Notes: generated by a model from the sequence alone, not told the origin. Positions 8,036 to 16,437 are shown, numbered from the stretch's first letter. The stretch is 64,000 nt of DNA from Neobacillus niacini (GCF_019749295.1 NZ_JACWFG010000003.1:243800-307799); one strand, 5' to 3'. Numbers and translations are program-made.

Positions 8036-8710
8036 TTAAACCTCCAGAACGTACTCAATTAGTAGAAAGCATAGTACGAAGAAAATTACATCATAGGCAG
8101 CAACCAATTGCAGCCAAGCAATGGCACTATGTAATTTCTCCATATTCGTAAGAATGATTTTCGTTGCTTGGGTTACCCCAATTAAAACTGGGCTTGTCAT
8201 TGGGAACAGCAGAAGTGGTAATAACATTTCACTACTTTTTGAATTGGAAGCAAGTGCCGCTAAAAAGGTGCCTATTGCAATGAAACCAAAACTTCCAACA
8301 AACAGCACTAAGATGAAGTATAAAATGCTGCCATTCACTTTAAAATCAAATAATAGAAATAGGAATGGAATTGATACAGCTTCTACAATTAATATCATAG
8401 AAAAGTTCGCCATAAACTTTCCTAAATAAATGCTGGAGGCTTCCATTGGTGCAACCAGCAAACCATGCATAGTATCATTTCGCTGCTCTGAAACTAACGA
8501 ACGATTTAGACCCAATATTCCTGAAAAAACAATGATGATCCAAACCGCGCCAGGAATAACTGCTTTTGTTGTATTGTTTGCAGGGTCAAACGCAAAGCTT
8601 AGTACTAATATGACTAATCCGGCAAAGATGATCATTGTCCCTAAAACTTGCTTTGTTCTTAGTTCGGAATAGATATCTTTTTTAGCAATTGTGAGGGCTG
8701 CTCTTAACAT
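8036..8710 (-). CDS. ccmB: Heme exporter permease CcmB
   Basis: A 224-residue protein with six membrane helices that forms the permease half of the CcmAB ABC transporter. With CcmA and CcmC it drives release of heme-loaded CcmE. The conserved region GILGLNRSLVSEQRNDTMHG after the second helix matches the family. Its ATG overlaps the ccmA stop codon by one base (TAATG), showing translational coupling. Confidence 0.92.
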   Translation of the reverse strand: MLRAALTIAKKDIYSELRTKQVLGTMIIFAGLVILVLSFAFDPANNTTKAVIPGAVWIIIVFSGILGLNRSLVSEQRNDTMHGLLVAPMEASSIYLGKFMANFSMILIVEAVSIPFLFLLFDFKVNGSILYFILVLFVGSFGFIAIGTFLAALASNSKSSEMLLPLLLFPMTSPVLIGVTQATKIILTNMEKLHSAIAWLQLVAAYDVIFFVLCFLLIEYVLEV

Positions 8711-9414
8711 TACGACACTCCCTCCACTAAAACCTGATATTTTTCGGAAACCAATCCTAATGATTTATTATTTATTTTAAAATCATCAGCAATTTTGCCG
8801 TTCTTCACAATAATAATTCGGTCACATATTTCTGCTGCTTGTTTGAAATCATGTGTAACCATTAAAGTAGTGCATCCTTTTTCTTTCATAGAGAGGACTA
8901 CATTATTTAGAATCGAAATTGCTCCCTGATCCAAACCTGTATGTGGTTCATCTAGCAGCATGATTTTTGGATCATGAATGATAGCTCTTGCAATCGCAAT
9001 TCTCTGGATCATTCCTCGGGAGAAATTCTTAACAGGCTCATTGATAAAAAACGATAAACCAACCTCTTTTACAAGCTCTCTTGCTTTATCTTCAACATCC
9101 TTAACTCCATACAATTCTCCAAAGAATACTAAGTTCTCTAGTGGTGTGTAATGATCGTAAAGTAAGCTTGCATGTGGTAAGTAACCAAACAATTTTTTTA
9201 CTTCAATATGATCTTTTTTTAAATCCAATCCGTTAATCTTTACATGGCCTGATGTAGGTTTTATTAAGGTTGCCAGCACTTTTAATAGCGTGCTCTTCCC
9301 CGCACCATTTGGACCCAGGATTGCAACTGTTTCACCTTGTTTAATTGAAAGGTCTACACCTCGAAGGATTAACTTATTGTCGGCTTGCTTTGTAAGCTTT
9401 TTAATTTCAATCAT
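8710..9414 (-). CDS. ccmA: Cytochrome c maturation ATPase CcmA
   Basis: A 234-residue ABC ATPase with Walker A GPNGAGKST (about residues 34-42), signature NFSRGMIQR in place of LSGGQ, Walker B IMLLDEPHTGLD and the H-loop VTHD. The degenerate signature is typical of CcmA. With CcmB it uses ATP hydrolysis to free holo-CcmE from CcmC. It is 23 bp downstream of the uncharacterised membrane protein gene at 9438-10433. Confidence 0.92.
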   Translation of the reverse strand: MIEIKKLTKQADNKLILRGVDLSIKQGETVAILGPNGAGKSTLLKVLATLIKPTSGHVKINGLDLKKDHIEVKKLFGYLPHASLLYDHYTPLENLVFFGELYGVKDVEDKARELVKEVGLSFFINEPVKNFSRGMIQRIAIARAIIHDPKIMLLDEPHTGLDQGAISILNNVVLSMKEKGCTTLMVTHDFKQAAEICDRIIIVKNGKIADDFKINNKSLGLVSEKYQVLVEGVS

Positions 9415-9437
9415 TTTGCATCCCTCGCATTCCGACG

Positions 9438-10433
9438 TTACTCGACAAATTGGCGTAAATTCATTTTTACTTGTACTAAATGCTGTTTATAAGCATTTAT
9501 TTTAGCTTTGTAATCCTCTTCTGATAGATTCCCATCATCGTATTTCTCTTCCAGTTCGAGAATTTTATCCATAATCGCCTTTTGCTTAGCCATTAGATTT
9601 TTAAATGCATTCTCTTCCTTATCCGCACCAAGTCTCTTCTCTTCCGCCCTTGCTTTCATTCGGAAGTAAGCAAAATAGGACAATGCGGCGATAATAATGG
9701 CAGCCATAACAATTAAGAAAACATGTGGGTCCCAGCTGCGTAACGGTGATTGTGACCACATCCGTAAGTGTCCAGGGTTATGGAAAGCAGGTGCTGTTTT
9801 GGTCACGTTTGTGCTTGACTCACCTGTTCCTTGTGCAGTAGAACTTTGTGATTCATTTGAAGCTGGCTGTTTATCCTTGTCATAAATCATTGTAAAGGAT
9901 TGTTTCGCTTGAATGCCTTCAACACTGTATCCTTGATAATTTTGATCGTCCATCTTGAATAGCCCTTGATTGGTGGCGGTAATGTTCTTAAATTCAATAC
10001 TTCCCATCCCCTCAGGAACAAGAATTTGTATTGCTTGAACAGGATAGTCGAAGCTTAGATTAATTTCCTCGCCCTTTGCTATTCTATAACTGTAAGGTAA
10101 TACTACTGTTTGATTGCCTGGAATAGGTTCGGTGGTAATAAATCCTGTATCAACCTGTTTCTGAGCAATCTTATTATCTAAAAAAGTAAATCCTGATGCT
10201 CCTGTCGGAATAGTAACATTTAATACGGCTTCACCTGAGCCGTCACCTTTATACTCCTCTGCAGTTATATTAGTGTAGTTCACCATATTCATCATATTGG
10301 TTGAACCATCTTCTGCAGGACTGACGACTAGGTAATGCATATCAACTGATATTGCGGGTTCTGCAGCTGCCATTCCATTTAATGGAATAAGCAGCACCAG
10401 TCCGAGGAGGAAAACGGTGATTTTCTTGATCAC
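9438..10433 (-). CDS. Uncharacterised secreted-domain membrane protein of the ccm operon
   Basis: I do not recognise a characterised family. The 331-residue product has a signal peptide (about residues 1-23), a beta-rich extracytoplasmic domain of about 190 residues, a Ser/Thr/Gln-rich linker, one membrane helix (about 240-257) and a cytoplasmic helical tail. The tail contains LEEKYDDGNLSEEDYKAKI, a helix-turn-helix pattern also seen at the ends of the proteins at 10430-10816 and 13802-14869. The ATG overlaps the preceding gene by 4 bp. Operon position between the CcmI-like gene and ccmA suggests an accessory role in apocytochrome or heme handling; this is inference. Confidence 0.75.
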   Translation of the reverse strand: MIKKITVFLLGLVLLIPLNGMAAAEPAISVDMHYLVVSPAEDGSTNMMNMVNYTNITAEEYKGDGSGEAVLNVTIPTGASGFTFLDNKIAQKQVDTGFITTEPIPGNQTVVLPYSYRIAKGEEINLSFDYPVQAIQILVPEGMGSIEFKNITATNQGLFKMDDQNYQGYSVEGIQAKQSFTMIYDKDKQPASNESQSSTAQGTGESSTNVTKTAPAFHNPGHLRMWSQSPLRSWDPHVFLIVMAAIIIAALSYFAYFRMKARAEEKRLGADKEENAFKNLMAKQKAIMDKILELEEKYDDGNLSEEDYKAKINAYKQHLVQVKMNLRQFVE

Positions 10434-10816
10434 TTTCCTCCCTCCTTTTTATTCTTTTGACTCTTCATTGCAGCTTTAATTTCACTTTCTATTTCAGCCA
10501 TTAAATCTTTGTCTACTGTTTGAGATGATACTTGATCTTCTTCATCCTTCATAATGCTTACTACTTGAGATTCATATTGCTTTTTTAGATTCTTGTAATC
10601 AGCATGTGAAATTTTATCCATCTTATATTCGAACTCTAATTCATTAAGTGTAGATAAAAGCACTTCCTTATTTGAAGCAGAGTCTTGACCCTTGTAAGCA
10701 AAACTTATATACGAATCCCAAGAAAAGAAGGGTGCCAGCACGAGAAATAAACAAATGAGCACAAGAGCTGCTGTAAAAATCATTGAAATGATTGAGATTT
10801 CTTGCATTATGTTCAC
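10430..10816 (-). CDS. CcmI-like short membrane protein
   Basis: A 128-residue protein with one N-terminal membrane helix (about residues 10-30) and a cytoplasmic helical tail containing LNELEFEYKMDKISHADYKN. This pattern (E-x2-Y, G/D-K-I-S, DY-x2-L) matches the N-terminal domain of CcmI/CycH, the apocytochrome chaperone. The TPR domain of full CcmI is absent. It lies 3 bp after ccmH, the place of ccmI in many System I operons. A CcmI-related function is likely but not proven. Confidence 0.65.
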   Translation of the reverse strand: MNIMQEISIISMIFTAALVLICLFLVLAPFFSWDSYISFAYKGQDSASNKEVLLSTLNELEFEYKMDKISHADYKNLKKQYESQVVSIMKDEEDQVSSQTVDKDLMAEIESEIKAAMKSQKNKKEGGK

Positions 10817-10819
10817 ATC

Positions 10820-11323
10820 CTAAAGATACTTTTTGCGTTGTTCTTCAATCATAGATGAAAGGATTTCCTCTTCCACTTCATCCTTAACACTTTCACTGTC
10901 TGAAGTAAGTTCCTCCGGTCCCTTTTTCTTCACCCATTTACGAACGATGAAGAATATTGCTATCCCTGCTATGAATAGAACAGCAAAAGGCAGTACCCAA
11001 GCAACTAAACTGAACCCGCTTTTTTCCGGAGCTGTTAAAATTTCCTCACCGTAAATATTGACGTAGTATTCACGTATTTTGTCCTTATCCCAGCCCTTGT
11101 TCATCATTTCAACAATGTCTTCCTTAAAGCCAATTGTGAGGTTACATGTCTTAGGGTCACATTCAAAATGGTCTTGACCACAGCCGCAGGTACACATGAA
11201 TTGCGACGCAGCTGCTTCGAATTCCTTAGATTTGTAGTCGAACTCTTTTGCTTGTACTTGAAAGATTGAAGCCTGAAAAATAAAGGCAATTAGAAGGAGT
11301 CCAATATAAATTTTATTTTTCAC
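10820..11323 (-). CDS. ccmH: CcmH/CycL-like thiol protein with a CxCxC motif
   Basis: A 167-residue protein with a signal or anchor helix (about residues 5-22), an extracytoplasmic domain and a second membrane helix (about 98-118). CcmH normally carries LRCxxC, which reduces apocytochrome. Here the motif is FMCTCGCGQ (Cys44, Cys46, Cys48) with two further cysteines at 55 and 60, while the helical remainder (GFKEDIVEMMNKGWDKDKI, then YYVNIYGEEIL) is clearly CcmH-like. I chose a GTG start, 7 nt after AGAGGTG and one base after the ccmF stop; a longer upstream frame would overlap ccmF by 71 bp. Confidence 0.82.
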   Translation of the reverse strand: MKNKIYIGLLLIAFIFQASIFQVQAKEFDYKSKEFEAAASQFMCTCGCGQDHFECDPKTCNLTIGFKEDIVEMMNKGWDKDKIREYYVNIYGEEILTAPEKSGFSLVAWVLPFAVLFIAGIAIFFIVRKWVKKKGPEELTSDSESVKDEVEEEILSSMIEEQRKKYL

Positions 11324-11324
11324 A

Positions 11325-13307
11325 TTAAGACACCTCTTTGCGTACTCCTGTGTATCGTGGAGTAATATTTTGATATTTTCCATTCCAAACGGCAAATAGT
11401 GACCCGATTACAATCATGAAGGATCCAATCCAAAGCCACGCAATCATTGGATTAACTTTTACAATAAAGGTAGCTTTTCCGTCATCTTCCCAATCACTTA
11501 GTACAACGTATAAATCCTCTTTTAAGGATGTGATTAGTCCAACTTCTGATGATGGCTGATCCCAGTTCCCATAGAATACTTTTTCAGGCTGAATGTTACC
11601 AATACGTTTACCGTTTTTGAAAACAGTCATCTCCGCATAAACAATATCATTAATACCTTCTTTTTTCTGATCAAGCCGCTCGTAATTAATACGGTAATCC
11701 TTCACTTCAATGGATTCCCCTAAGTTTACTGTTTTCATAGTTTGCACATCATAATTTTGTGATCCAATAATACCCATTGCGATAAAAGCTATACCAATAT
11801 GGACGATGTAACCACCATAACGGCGGCGATTTTTTGTCATTAAGCGATATAGAGAAAGATAAACTTTTTCTTTTGTCATTTTCCTGCGCGCTTTTACTCC
11901 ACGGTAAAACTCAAGGAAGTGGGTAATTAAGAGAAGAACGATAACTCCAAAGCCGATTACTGCCCAGGCTTTTTGGATTCCCAGTATAACCATTAACGCC
12001 ATTGCTGCAACAGCAAGAATTGCTGGAATCAAAAAGTTCTTCTTTAAATTCTTTAATGATGATCTTTGCCATGCCAACAATGGACATACTGCCATTACAA
12101 ACATCATAGATAATAGAATAGGAGCTTGGACTGTATTAAAGAATGGCATTCCTACTGTTACTTTCGTACCTCTTACCGCTTCAGATACAAGCGGGAATAC
12201 TGTTCCCCAGAATACACCAAACGCGGCTCCTACTAACAATAGGTTGTTAATTAAGAAGCTGCTTTCTTTTGAAATATATGAATTAAATTCTCCTGCACTT
12301 CTTTTTAGCAGGTTGTAACGGCTCATTAACACATACAATGCTCCAATTACCATTACACCCATGAAAATTAGGAAGTATAAACCTAAGTTTGAGTTAGCAA
12401 ATGCGTGAACAGATGTAAGTACACCGCTTCGAACTAAGAACGTACCAAATAATGTTAACGCATATGAAGTAATGATTAAGCTTATATTCCAAACCTTTAA
12501 CATATTCTTTCTTTCTTGAATCATAACAGAATGCAAAAATGCAGTAGCTGTTAACCATGGCATAAAAGAGGCATTTTCAACAGGATCCCATGCCCAGTAT
12601 CCTCCCCAGCCCAACTCGACATAAGCCCATTGTCCGCCAAAGATATTACCTAGACTTAAAAACAACCAGGCAATTATTGTCCAGCGTCTTGTCATTTTAA
12701 TCCAAAAGTCATCCACGTTTTTCAATATAAGTGCTGCCATTGCAAAAGCAAATGGAATGGCAAGTCCTACATAACCTAGGTAAAGTGTTACAGGGTGAAT
12801 AATCATACCCGGGTTTTGCAGCATTGGGTTTAAGCCATGACCTTCAATCGGAACTTGATCCAATAGGATAAATGGTTTAGCAACAAATCCAAGGATTAAA
12901 AAGAAGAATACGATATTTCCTAATAGAATAGCGGAAATATACGGAACCATTGGATTCCCTCTCATTTTTCGTGAAAAGGCAATCATGACAGTGTAGAGAA
13001 CTAGGAAGAAAGTCCATAATAATAATGATCCTGAATTCCCCGCCCATAGTGCTGTAAGCTTATAAATGACTGGAAGCTCACTGCTGGTGTAATCACTAAC
13101 ATATTCATATTGGAATTGAGAGGTTGCTAGTAAGTAGAAAAGTGAAAGCATTGCCATTGAGGCGCAGACTAAGATAGCAATTACGCCGCCTTTACCACTA
13201 TTAATTAACTTTTGATTTTTAGTACTGATCCCCAATGTGATTATGAGGAGTGAATAGATTGCAAGCGCTAAACCTACATATATTGTTGCGTTAGCAAATA
13301 AGTACAT
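11325..13307 (-). CDS. ccmF: Heme lyase subunit CcmF
   Basis: A 660-residue polytopic protein, the size of CcmF. It has the WWD signature GWGGYWAWDPVENASF at about residues 232-250, conserved His residues in loops before and after it (GHGLNPMLQNPGMIIHP, LHSVMIQE), and a C-terminal soluble domain flanked by final helices. CcmF is the membrane core of the System I heme lyase and transfers heme from CcmE to apocytochrome c. It starts 15 bp after ccmE and abuts ccmH. Confidence 0.95.
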   Translation of the reverse strand: MYLFANATIYVGLALAIYSLLIITLGISTKNQKLINSGKGGVIAILVCASMAMLSLFYLLATSQFQYEYVSDYTSSELPVIYKLTALWAGNSGSLLLWTFFLVLYTVMIAFSRKMRGNPMVPYISAILLGNIVFFFLILGFVAKPFILLDQVPIEGHGLNPMLQNPGMIIHPVTLYLGYVGLAIPFAFAMAALILKNVDDFWIKMTRRWTIIAWLFLSLGNIFGGQWAYVELGWGGYWAWDPVENASFMPWLTATAFLHSVMIQERKNMLKVWNISLIITSYALTLFGTFLVRSGVLTSVHAFANSNLGLYFLIFMGVMVIGALYVLMSRYNLLKRSAGEFNSYISKESSFLINNLLLVGAAFGVFWGTVFPLVSEAVRGTKVTVGMPFFNTVQAPILLSMMFVMAVCPLLAWQRSSLKNLKKNFLIPAILAVAAMALMVILGIQKAWAVIGFGVIVLLLITHFLEFYRGVKARRKMTKEKVYLSLYRLMTKNRRRYGGYIVHIGIAFIAMGIIGSQNYDVQTMKTVNLGESIEVKDYRINYERLDQKKEGINDIVYAEMTVFKNGKRIGNIQPEKVFYGNWDQPSSEVGLITSLKEDLYVVLSDWEDDGKATFIVKVNPMIAWLWIGSFMIVIGSLFAVWNGKYQNITPRYTGVRKEVS

Positions 13308-13322
13308 ATCGTCACCTTCTTA

Positions 13323-13787
13323 TTATTTTGCACTTTCTGGTTCTGTTGGTGGCTGATCTAATAGCTTTTTATGTGCTTGGGGGTCATAGTTTTCAACATC
13401 TTCCCCCTCATATTTAGAAGGACATCTTGTTTTAACAGTTTCTGCAACAAAGGTATCTTTCTTTGTAGGTGCGCCTTGAAGAATGACAATTACTCCTTCT
13501 GAGAAGTTATCTGGTCTTGTGCCATTGTGAATAACATGCATTAAATTACCATCGTTATCTTCTAGGTCAAATTTCAACTCAATTTTATCGGGATTCCATT
13601 TAATAGATTCTTCAATTAATAGACCTTCAACAGTTACAAAATCGTCTTTATGTTCTTCTTGATTAGCTAAAAGCTCTTTCATCGTTAATTCAATCCCGCT
13701 TGACCCTGGTGTTGCGGCCATTAGCAAGAAAACAATTGCCCCTGCGATAATAAAACCGCCAAGCATCACGATTGTGTTCTTTTTCAT
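13323..13787 (-). CDS. ccmE: Heme chaperone CcmE, CxxxY type
   Basis: A 154-residue protein with an N-terminal membrane helix (about residues 6-25) and an OB-fold domain (FVTVEGLLIEESIKW, GVIVILQG). The heme-binding tail reads RCPSKYEGED, so the covalent heme ligand is Cys122 with Tyr126 (CxxxY) in place of the usual HxxxY. This variant is known from archaea, Desulfovibrio and some Gram-positives. The position just before ccmF supports the call. Confidence 0.9.
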   Translation of the reverse strand: MKKNTIVMLGGFIIAGAIVFLLMAATPGSSGIELTMKELLANQEEHKDDFVTVEGLLIEESIKWNPDKIELKFDLEDNDGNLMHVIHNGTRPDNFSEGVIVILQGAPTKKDTFVAETVKTRCPSKYEGEDVENYDPQAHKKLLDQPPTEPESAK

Positions 13788-13801
13788 CCCATTTCACCCC
13801 A

Positions 13802-14869
13802 TTAAATTAATTTTTTCATTTCCTCATCGTATGTTTCTTGGTCAATCTTTCCCGTTAAAAGCTTTTTTCGTAATTCCCTTTTATCGTCAACACTTATTGA
13901 CTTTGTACTAATTGATTTCGTTTCTTTTTTACCTTGCTGCTTTTTAGGGTGTTGGTTCATTGATTTAGAACTTGGTGCTTTAGGTGCATTTTGTGATTTT
14001 CCTTTTAGTCCTAAGTAAACAAACAGACCAGCAATGATAAGGGCAGCTCCAATAACGATTGCACCGCCCAAACCAATCAGAGGACGATCTCCGCCTGACC
14101 CGCCGGAAATTTGATCTGTTGCTGTACCATTACCATTAACACTAGTATGATTTTCATCATTGGGGGGTTGTTTCTCGTTGATAGCTTCTAAAGTTGATTT
14201 GAAATCATCCTTTTGATAGGAAAAAGAATATTTATAGCTTTCTCCCGCTTTTACATCTTTGTACTGGTAGTAGAACAACTCTTCACCATATTCACTTTTT
14301 GTATTATTTGGTGCCTTTGGCTCTAATGTTATTTCTTTTGCGTCCATCGGTGCGTAGAAGATTACATCTAATGTTCCAACTTCAGTTGAGTTACTAAATT
14401 CAAATGTAAAACTTCTATTATCTTTTACTTCAACAGAACTGGTATAATACTCGACTACGAATCTATAGGTTTCATTGTTCTTAATTGCTTTTGAAGGCTT
14501 CCACGTGATTATTCCTTTTTCCTTATCTACATCAAATGGACGCTGTACTTCTGGCTTATTATCTTCAGGAAATTCTGCTACTAAGTATGCTTGGAATCCT
14601 TTTTCATTTACCGGAAGTGCCATTTCAATTTTCCCATCGAAATCCTGCCCACTTTTGTTAGTAAAGGTTCCATATTGGCCTATTAATAATGACGGGGTGT
14701 CTTTTGGCCAGTTTTCAGGATAATCAAACTCAGGCATTACCTGAATTTGCATATCAGTATAAGGAAACTTTTCTGGTTGAAAGGTGCTTTCCGCATATAC
14801 GTTTGGAATGATAAAACTCGTTAAAAATGACGTAATCACAAATAAAGCCAACAACTTTTTTTTAAGCAT
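13802..14869 (-). CDS. Uncharacterised secreted-domain membrane protein, first gene of the ccm operon
   Basis: A 355-residue protein with a signal peptide (about residues 1-26), a beta-rich extracytoplasmic domain of about 200 residues, a membrane helix (about 258-280), a Lys/Ser/Gln-rich stretch, and a final SHOCT-like helix pair (KRELRKKLLTGKIDQETYDE). I do not recognise a characterised family. The layout matches the protein at 9438-10433, although the outer domains show little obvious identity. Its place 14 bp before ccmE makes a role in cytochrome c maturation likely, by inference. Confidence 0.75.
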   Translation of the reverse strand: MLKKKLLALFVITSFLTSFIIPNVYAESTFQPEKFPYTDMQIQVMPEFDYPENWPKDTPSLLIGQYGTFTNKSGQDFDGKIEMALPVNEKGFQAYLVAEFPEDNKPEVQRPFDVDKEKGIITWKPSKAIKNNETYRFVVEYYTSSVEVKDNRSFTFEFSNSTEVGTLDVIFYAPMDAKEITLEPKAPNNTKSEYGEELFYYQYKDVKAGESYKYSFSYQKDDFKSTLEAINEKQPPNDENHTSVNGNGTATDQISGGSGGDRPLIGLGGAIVIGAALIIAGLFVYLGLKGKSQNAPKAPSSKSMNQHPKKQQGKKETKSISTKSISVDDKRELRKKLLTGKIDQETYDEEMKKLI

Positions 14870-15159
14870 GTTATTCCTCCTTGAACTCCTATAAAAAGCT
14901 ATTTTTCACTATAGCCCTCTTTGAAATAAATATAATATTAATCATCTATGTATAGTTGATTCAGTTTTGAACATTTTGTAAAAGGAGAAAAAACGTTTCG
15001 TTTTCGTCAATAAATGACCACAGAATGTTCACATTTACCTATCTCTCATATATTTCCCAGTATTTTAACACCCCGCTAGTACTATAAACCTGAAGCTATA
15101 TACCTAGTTGATTTGAAAATGAACGTTTTGTTAAATTATCACTTTAAGATCAAGCACAA
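14870..15159 (-). promoter_or_regulatory. Upstream region of the ccm operon, with an inverted repeat at 14990-15004
   Basis: This AT-rich spacer has no ORF. It should hold the ccm promoter, but I could not pick convincing -35 and -10 boxes. It contains a perfect 6-bp inverted repeat AAAACG-TTT-CGTTTT at 14990-15004, about 120 bp upstream of the first gene, which could be an operator. No Fnr-type TGTGA-N6-TCACA site was found; only a half site TGTGA is present near 15030. Confidence 0.35.
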
Positions 15160-15190
15160 GAAAAACCCTGAATCCAAAGATTCAGGGTTC
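15160..15190 (-). terminator. Terminator after the diheme cytochrome gene
   Basis: The perfect stem AACCCTGAATC/GATTCAGGGTT with a 4-nt loop is followed by TTTTTC on the minus strand. Confidence 0.85.
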
Positions 15191-15197
15191 TCATTAT

Positions 15198-15848
15198 TTA
15201 TCTTTCTAAAGAACGGATATACGTTACGATATCTGTGATTTCTTTTTCTTGAAGCTGTCTGACGCCGTCGAGACCTTTTAAGGTTGGAGCCATTCGGGTA
15301 CCATCACGACCATAAGCAGTACTAATCCATATCTGCTTATCAGTGGTGTATTTCAAATATTGGCGGTTTGCTAGCGCTGTTCCCATTTTCAATTTACCGC
15401 TGCCTGCTTCACCGTGACAGTTAATACAATATAAATTATAAAGCTTTTCGCCGTTAACAATATTTCCAGCAATTGTTTTAGGTGCTTCAAAGTTAATTTC
15501 CTCAGACTGCCAATTCCTAATATACGCAACAACATTATTTAACTCTTCATCTGAAAGTCTTGGTCCATAACTTGGCATACCTGTACCTTCTCTGCCAAAT
15601 TTAACACTATTAAAAATATCGGTGTCATTAACCGTATTTAGATACTGTTGATTATTAATAGCCGTTCCAGCATTTTTTCCTTCACCTTTGCCATTTTCCC
15701 CATGACAAATCAGGCACTGCTTGTTATATATCTTTTCGCCCGCAGCTATGGCTTTACCATTCTTACTGCTGAAAATATTGCTATTTACGATACATATAAT
15801 AATCCCTATTATTATAACGATGTAAAGGCCATAAAGTATTTTTTTCAT
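15198..15848 (-). CDS. Membrane-anchored diheme cytochrome c
   Basis: A 216-residue protein with an N-terminal membrane anchor (about residues 5-24) and two cytochrome c domains. The heme sites are CLICH (Cys45, Cys48, His49) and CINCH (Cys141, Cys144, His145), with likely Met ligands at GMPSYGP (Met91) and RMAPTL (Met186). It is an electron carrier on the outer face of the membrane and a direct client of the neighbouring Ccm operon. The ATG is 10 nt after the true stop of the PCYCGC gene and follows AAGTAAGGG, so the two genes form one operon. Confidence 0.92.
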   Translation of the reverse strand: MKKILYGLYIVIIIGIIICIVNSNIFSSKNGKAIAAGEKIYNKQCLICHGENGKGEGKNAGTAINNQQYLNTVNDTDIFNSVKFGREGTGMPSYGPRLSDEELNNVVAYIRNWQSEEINFEAPKTIAGNIVNGEKLYNLYCINCHGEAGSGKLKMGTALANRQYLKYTTDKQIWISTAYGRDGTRMAPTLKGLDGVRQLQEKEITDIVTYIRSLER

Positions 15849-15858
15849 AGGTTATCCC

Positions 15859-16308
15859 TTACTTTGGTTCCGGCGTCGGAGTTGGTTCCCCAAAATCTTG
15901 ATATTTAGTAGTGATTAAGTCATATATTTTCTTAGGGCTTTTACCGTCAAGATGCATTTCTACCGCCTCCCGGGCGATATCTATACAGACGTCTCAGGAT
16001 ATACTCATTGGGTCCCAGCCGGTTACGGCTTTATCTTCTCCAAATGAATCAATATAGCAATCCAGATTGCTTTCATGTCCATCTTGTGCATAACAGCCGC
16101 AATAGCATGGAACACCAGCTACAACCTCTGGATAATTTGATACCAATGCGTATGTTTCTTGAACTAAATCAGAAGAATTCAATACATAATCTGGTAATGG
16201 CAGATGTTTACTATCTAAAGTTACATTCATCTCTTTGGTGTTGCCGCATGCTGCAGCTAAGAGGCCAATAGCCGTACAAAGAAACAAGAGAGATAGGATT
16301 TTTTTCAT
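15859..16308 (-). CDS. PCYCGC-motif lipoprotein, candidate selenoprotein (in-frame UGA at codon 105)
   Basis: The frame starts MKKILSLLFLCTAIGLLAAA with a lipobox cysteine (Cys21) and carries PCYCGC at residues 67-72. It meets TGA at 15994-15996 (codon 105), then stays open for 44 more codons in the same frame, beginning DVCIDIAREAVEMHLDGK. In homologues I recall, this position is the first Cys of a CxVC motif, so the frame would read U-D-V-C. The full product is 149 residues and stops 10 nt before the cytochrome gene. A 7-bp hairpin 14 nt after the UGA fits a bacterial SECIS. The PCYCGC family has no firm function; metal or thiol chemistry is likely. The alternative is a recent nonsense mutation. 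Confidence 0.75.
15961..15979 (-). promoter_or_regulatory. Candidate bacterial SECIS hairpin
   Basis: Counting the U of UGA as 1, nucleotides 18-24 (UAUCGCC) pair with 30-36 (GGCGGUA), with one U-G wobble, around the 5-nt loop CGGGA. The loop starts 21 nt after the UGA and has G as its second base. Both agree with the published general rules for bacterial SECIS elements (loop about 16-37 nt from the UGA, G among the first two loop bases). Confidence 0.6.
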
Positions 16309-16437
16309 TGCTGTGTCACCCCTTTGTTTATAGGTTTGTTATTCTACTTTATTTTAGCAAAAACTAATCACTTGAATTGAAAGTAATTATTACTATTTAG
16401 TGAAGTTTTCACAATAGGTAAAGTTGATATAAAAAAA

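Noticed and set aside
15994-16308. PCYCGC gene as a 104-residue protein ending at TGA
   Set aside because: The frame beyond the TGA is open, conserved in style and ends neatly before the next gene; a SECIS-like hairpin follows. The short reading would cut a motif in half. It remains the fallback if selenocysteine genes are absent.
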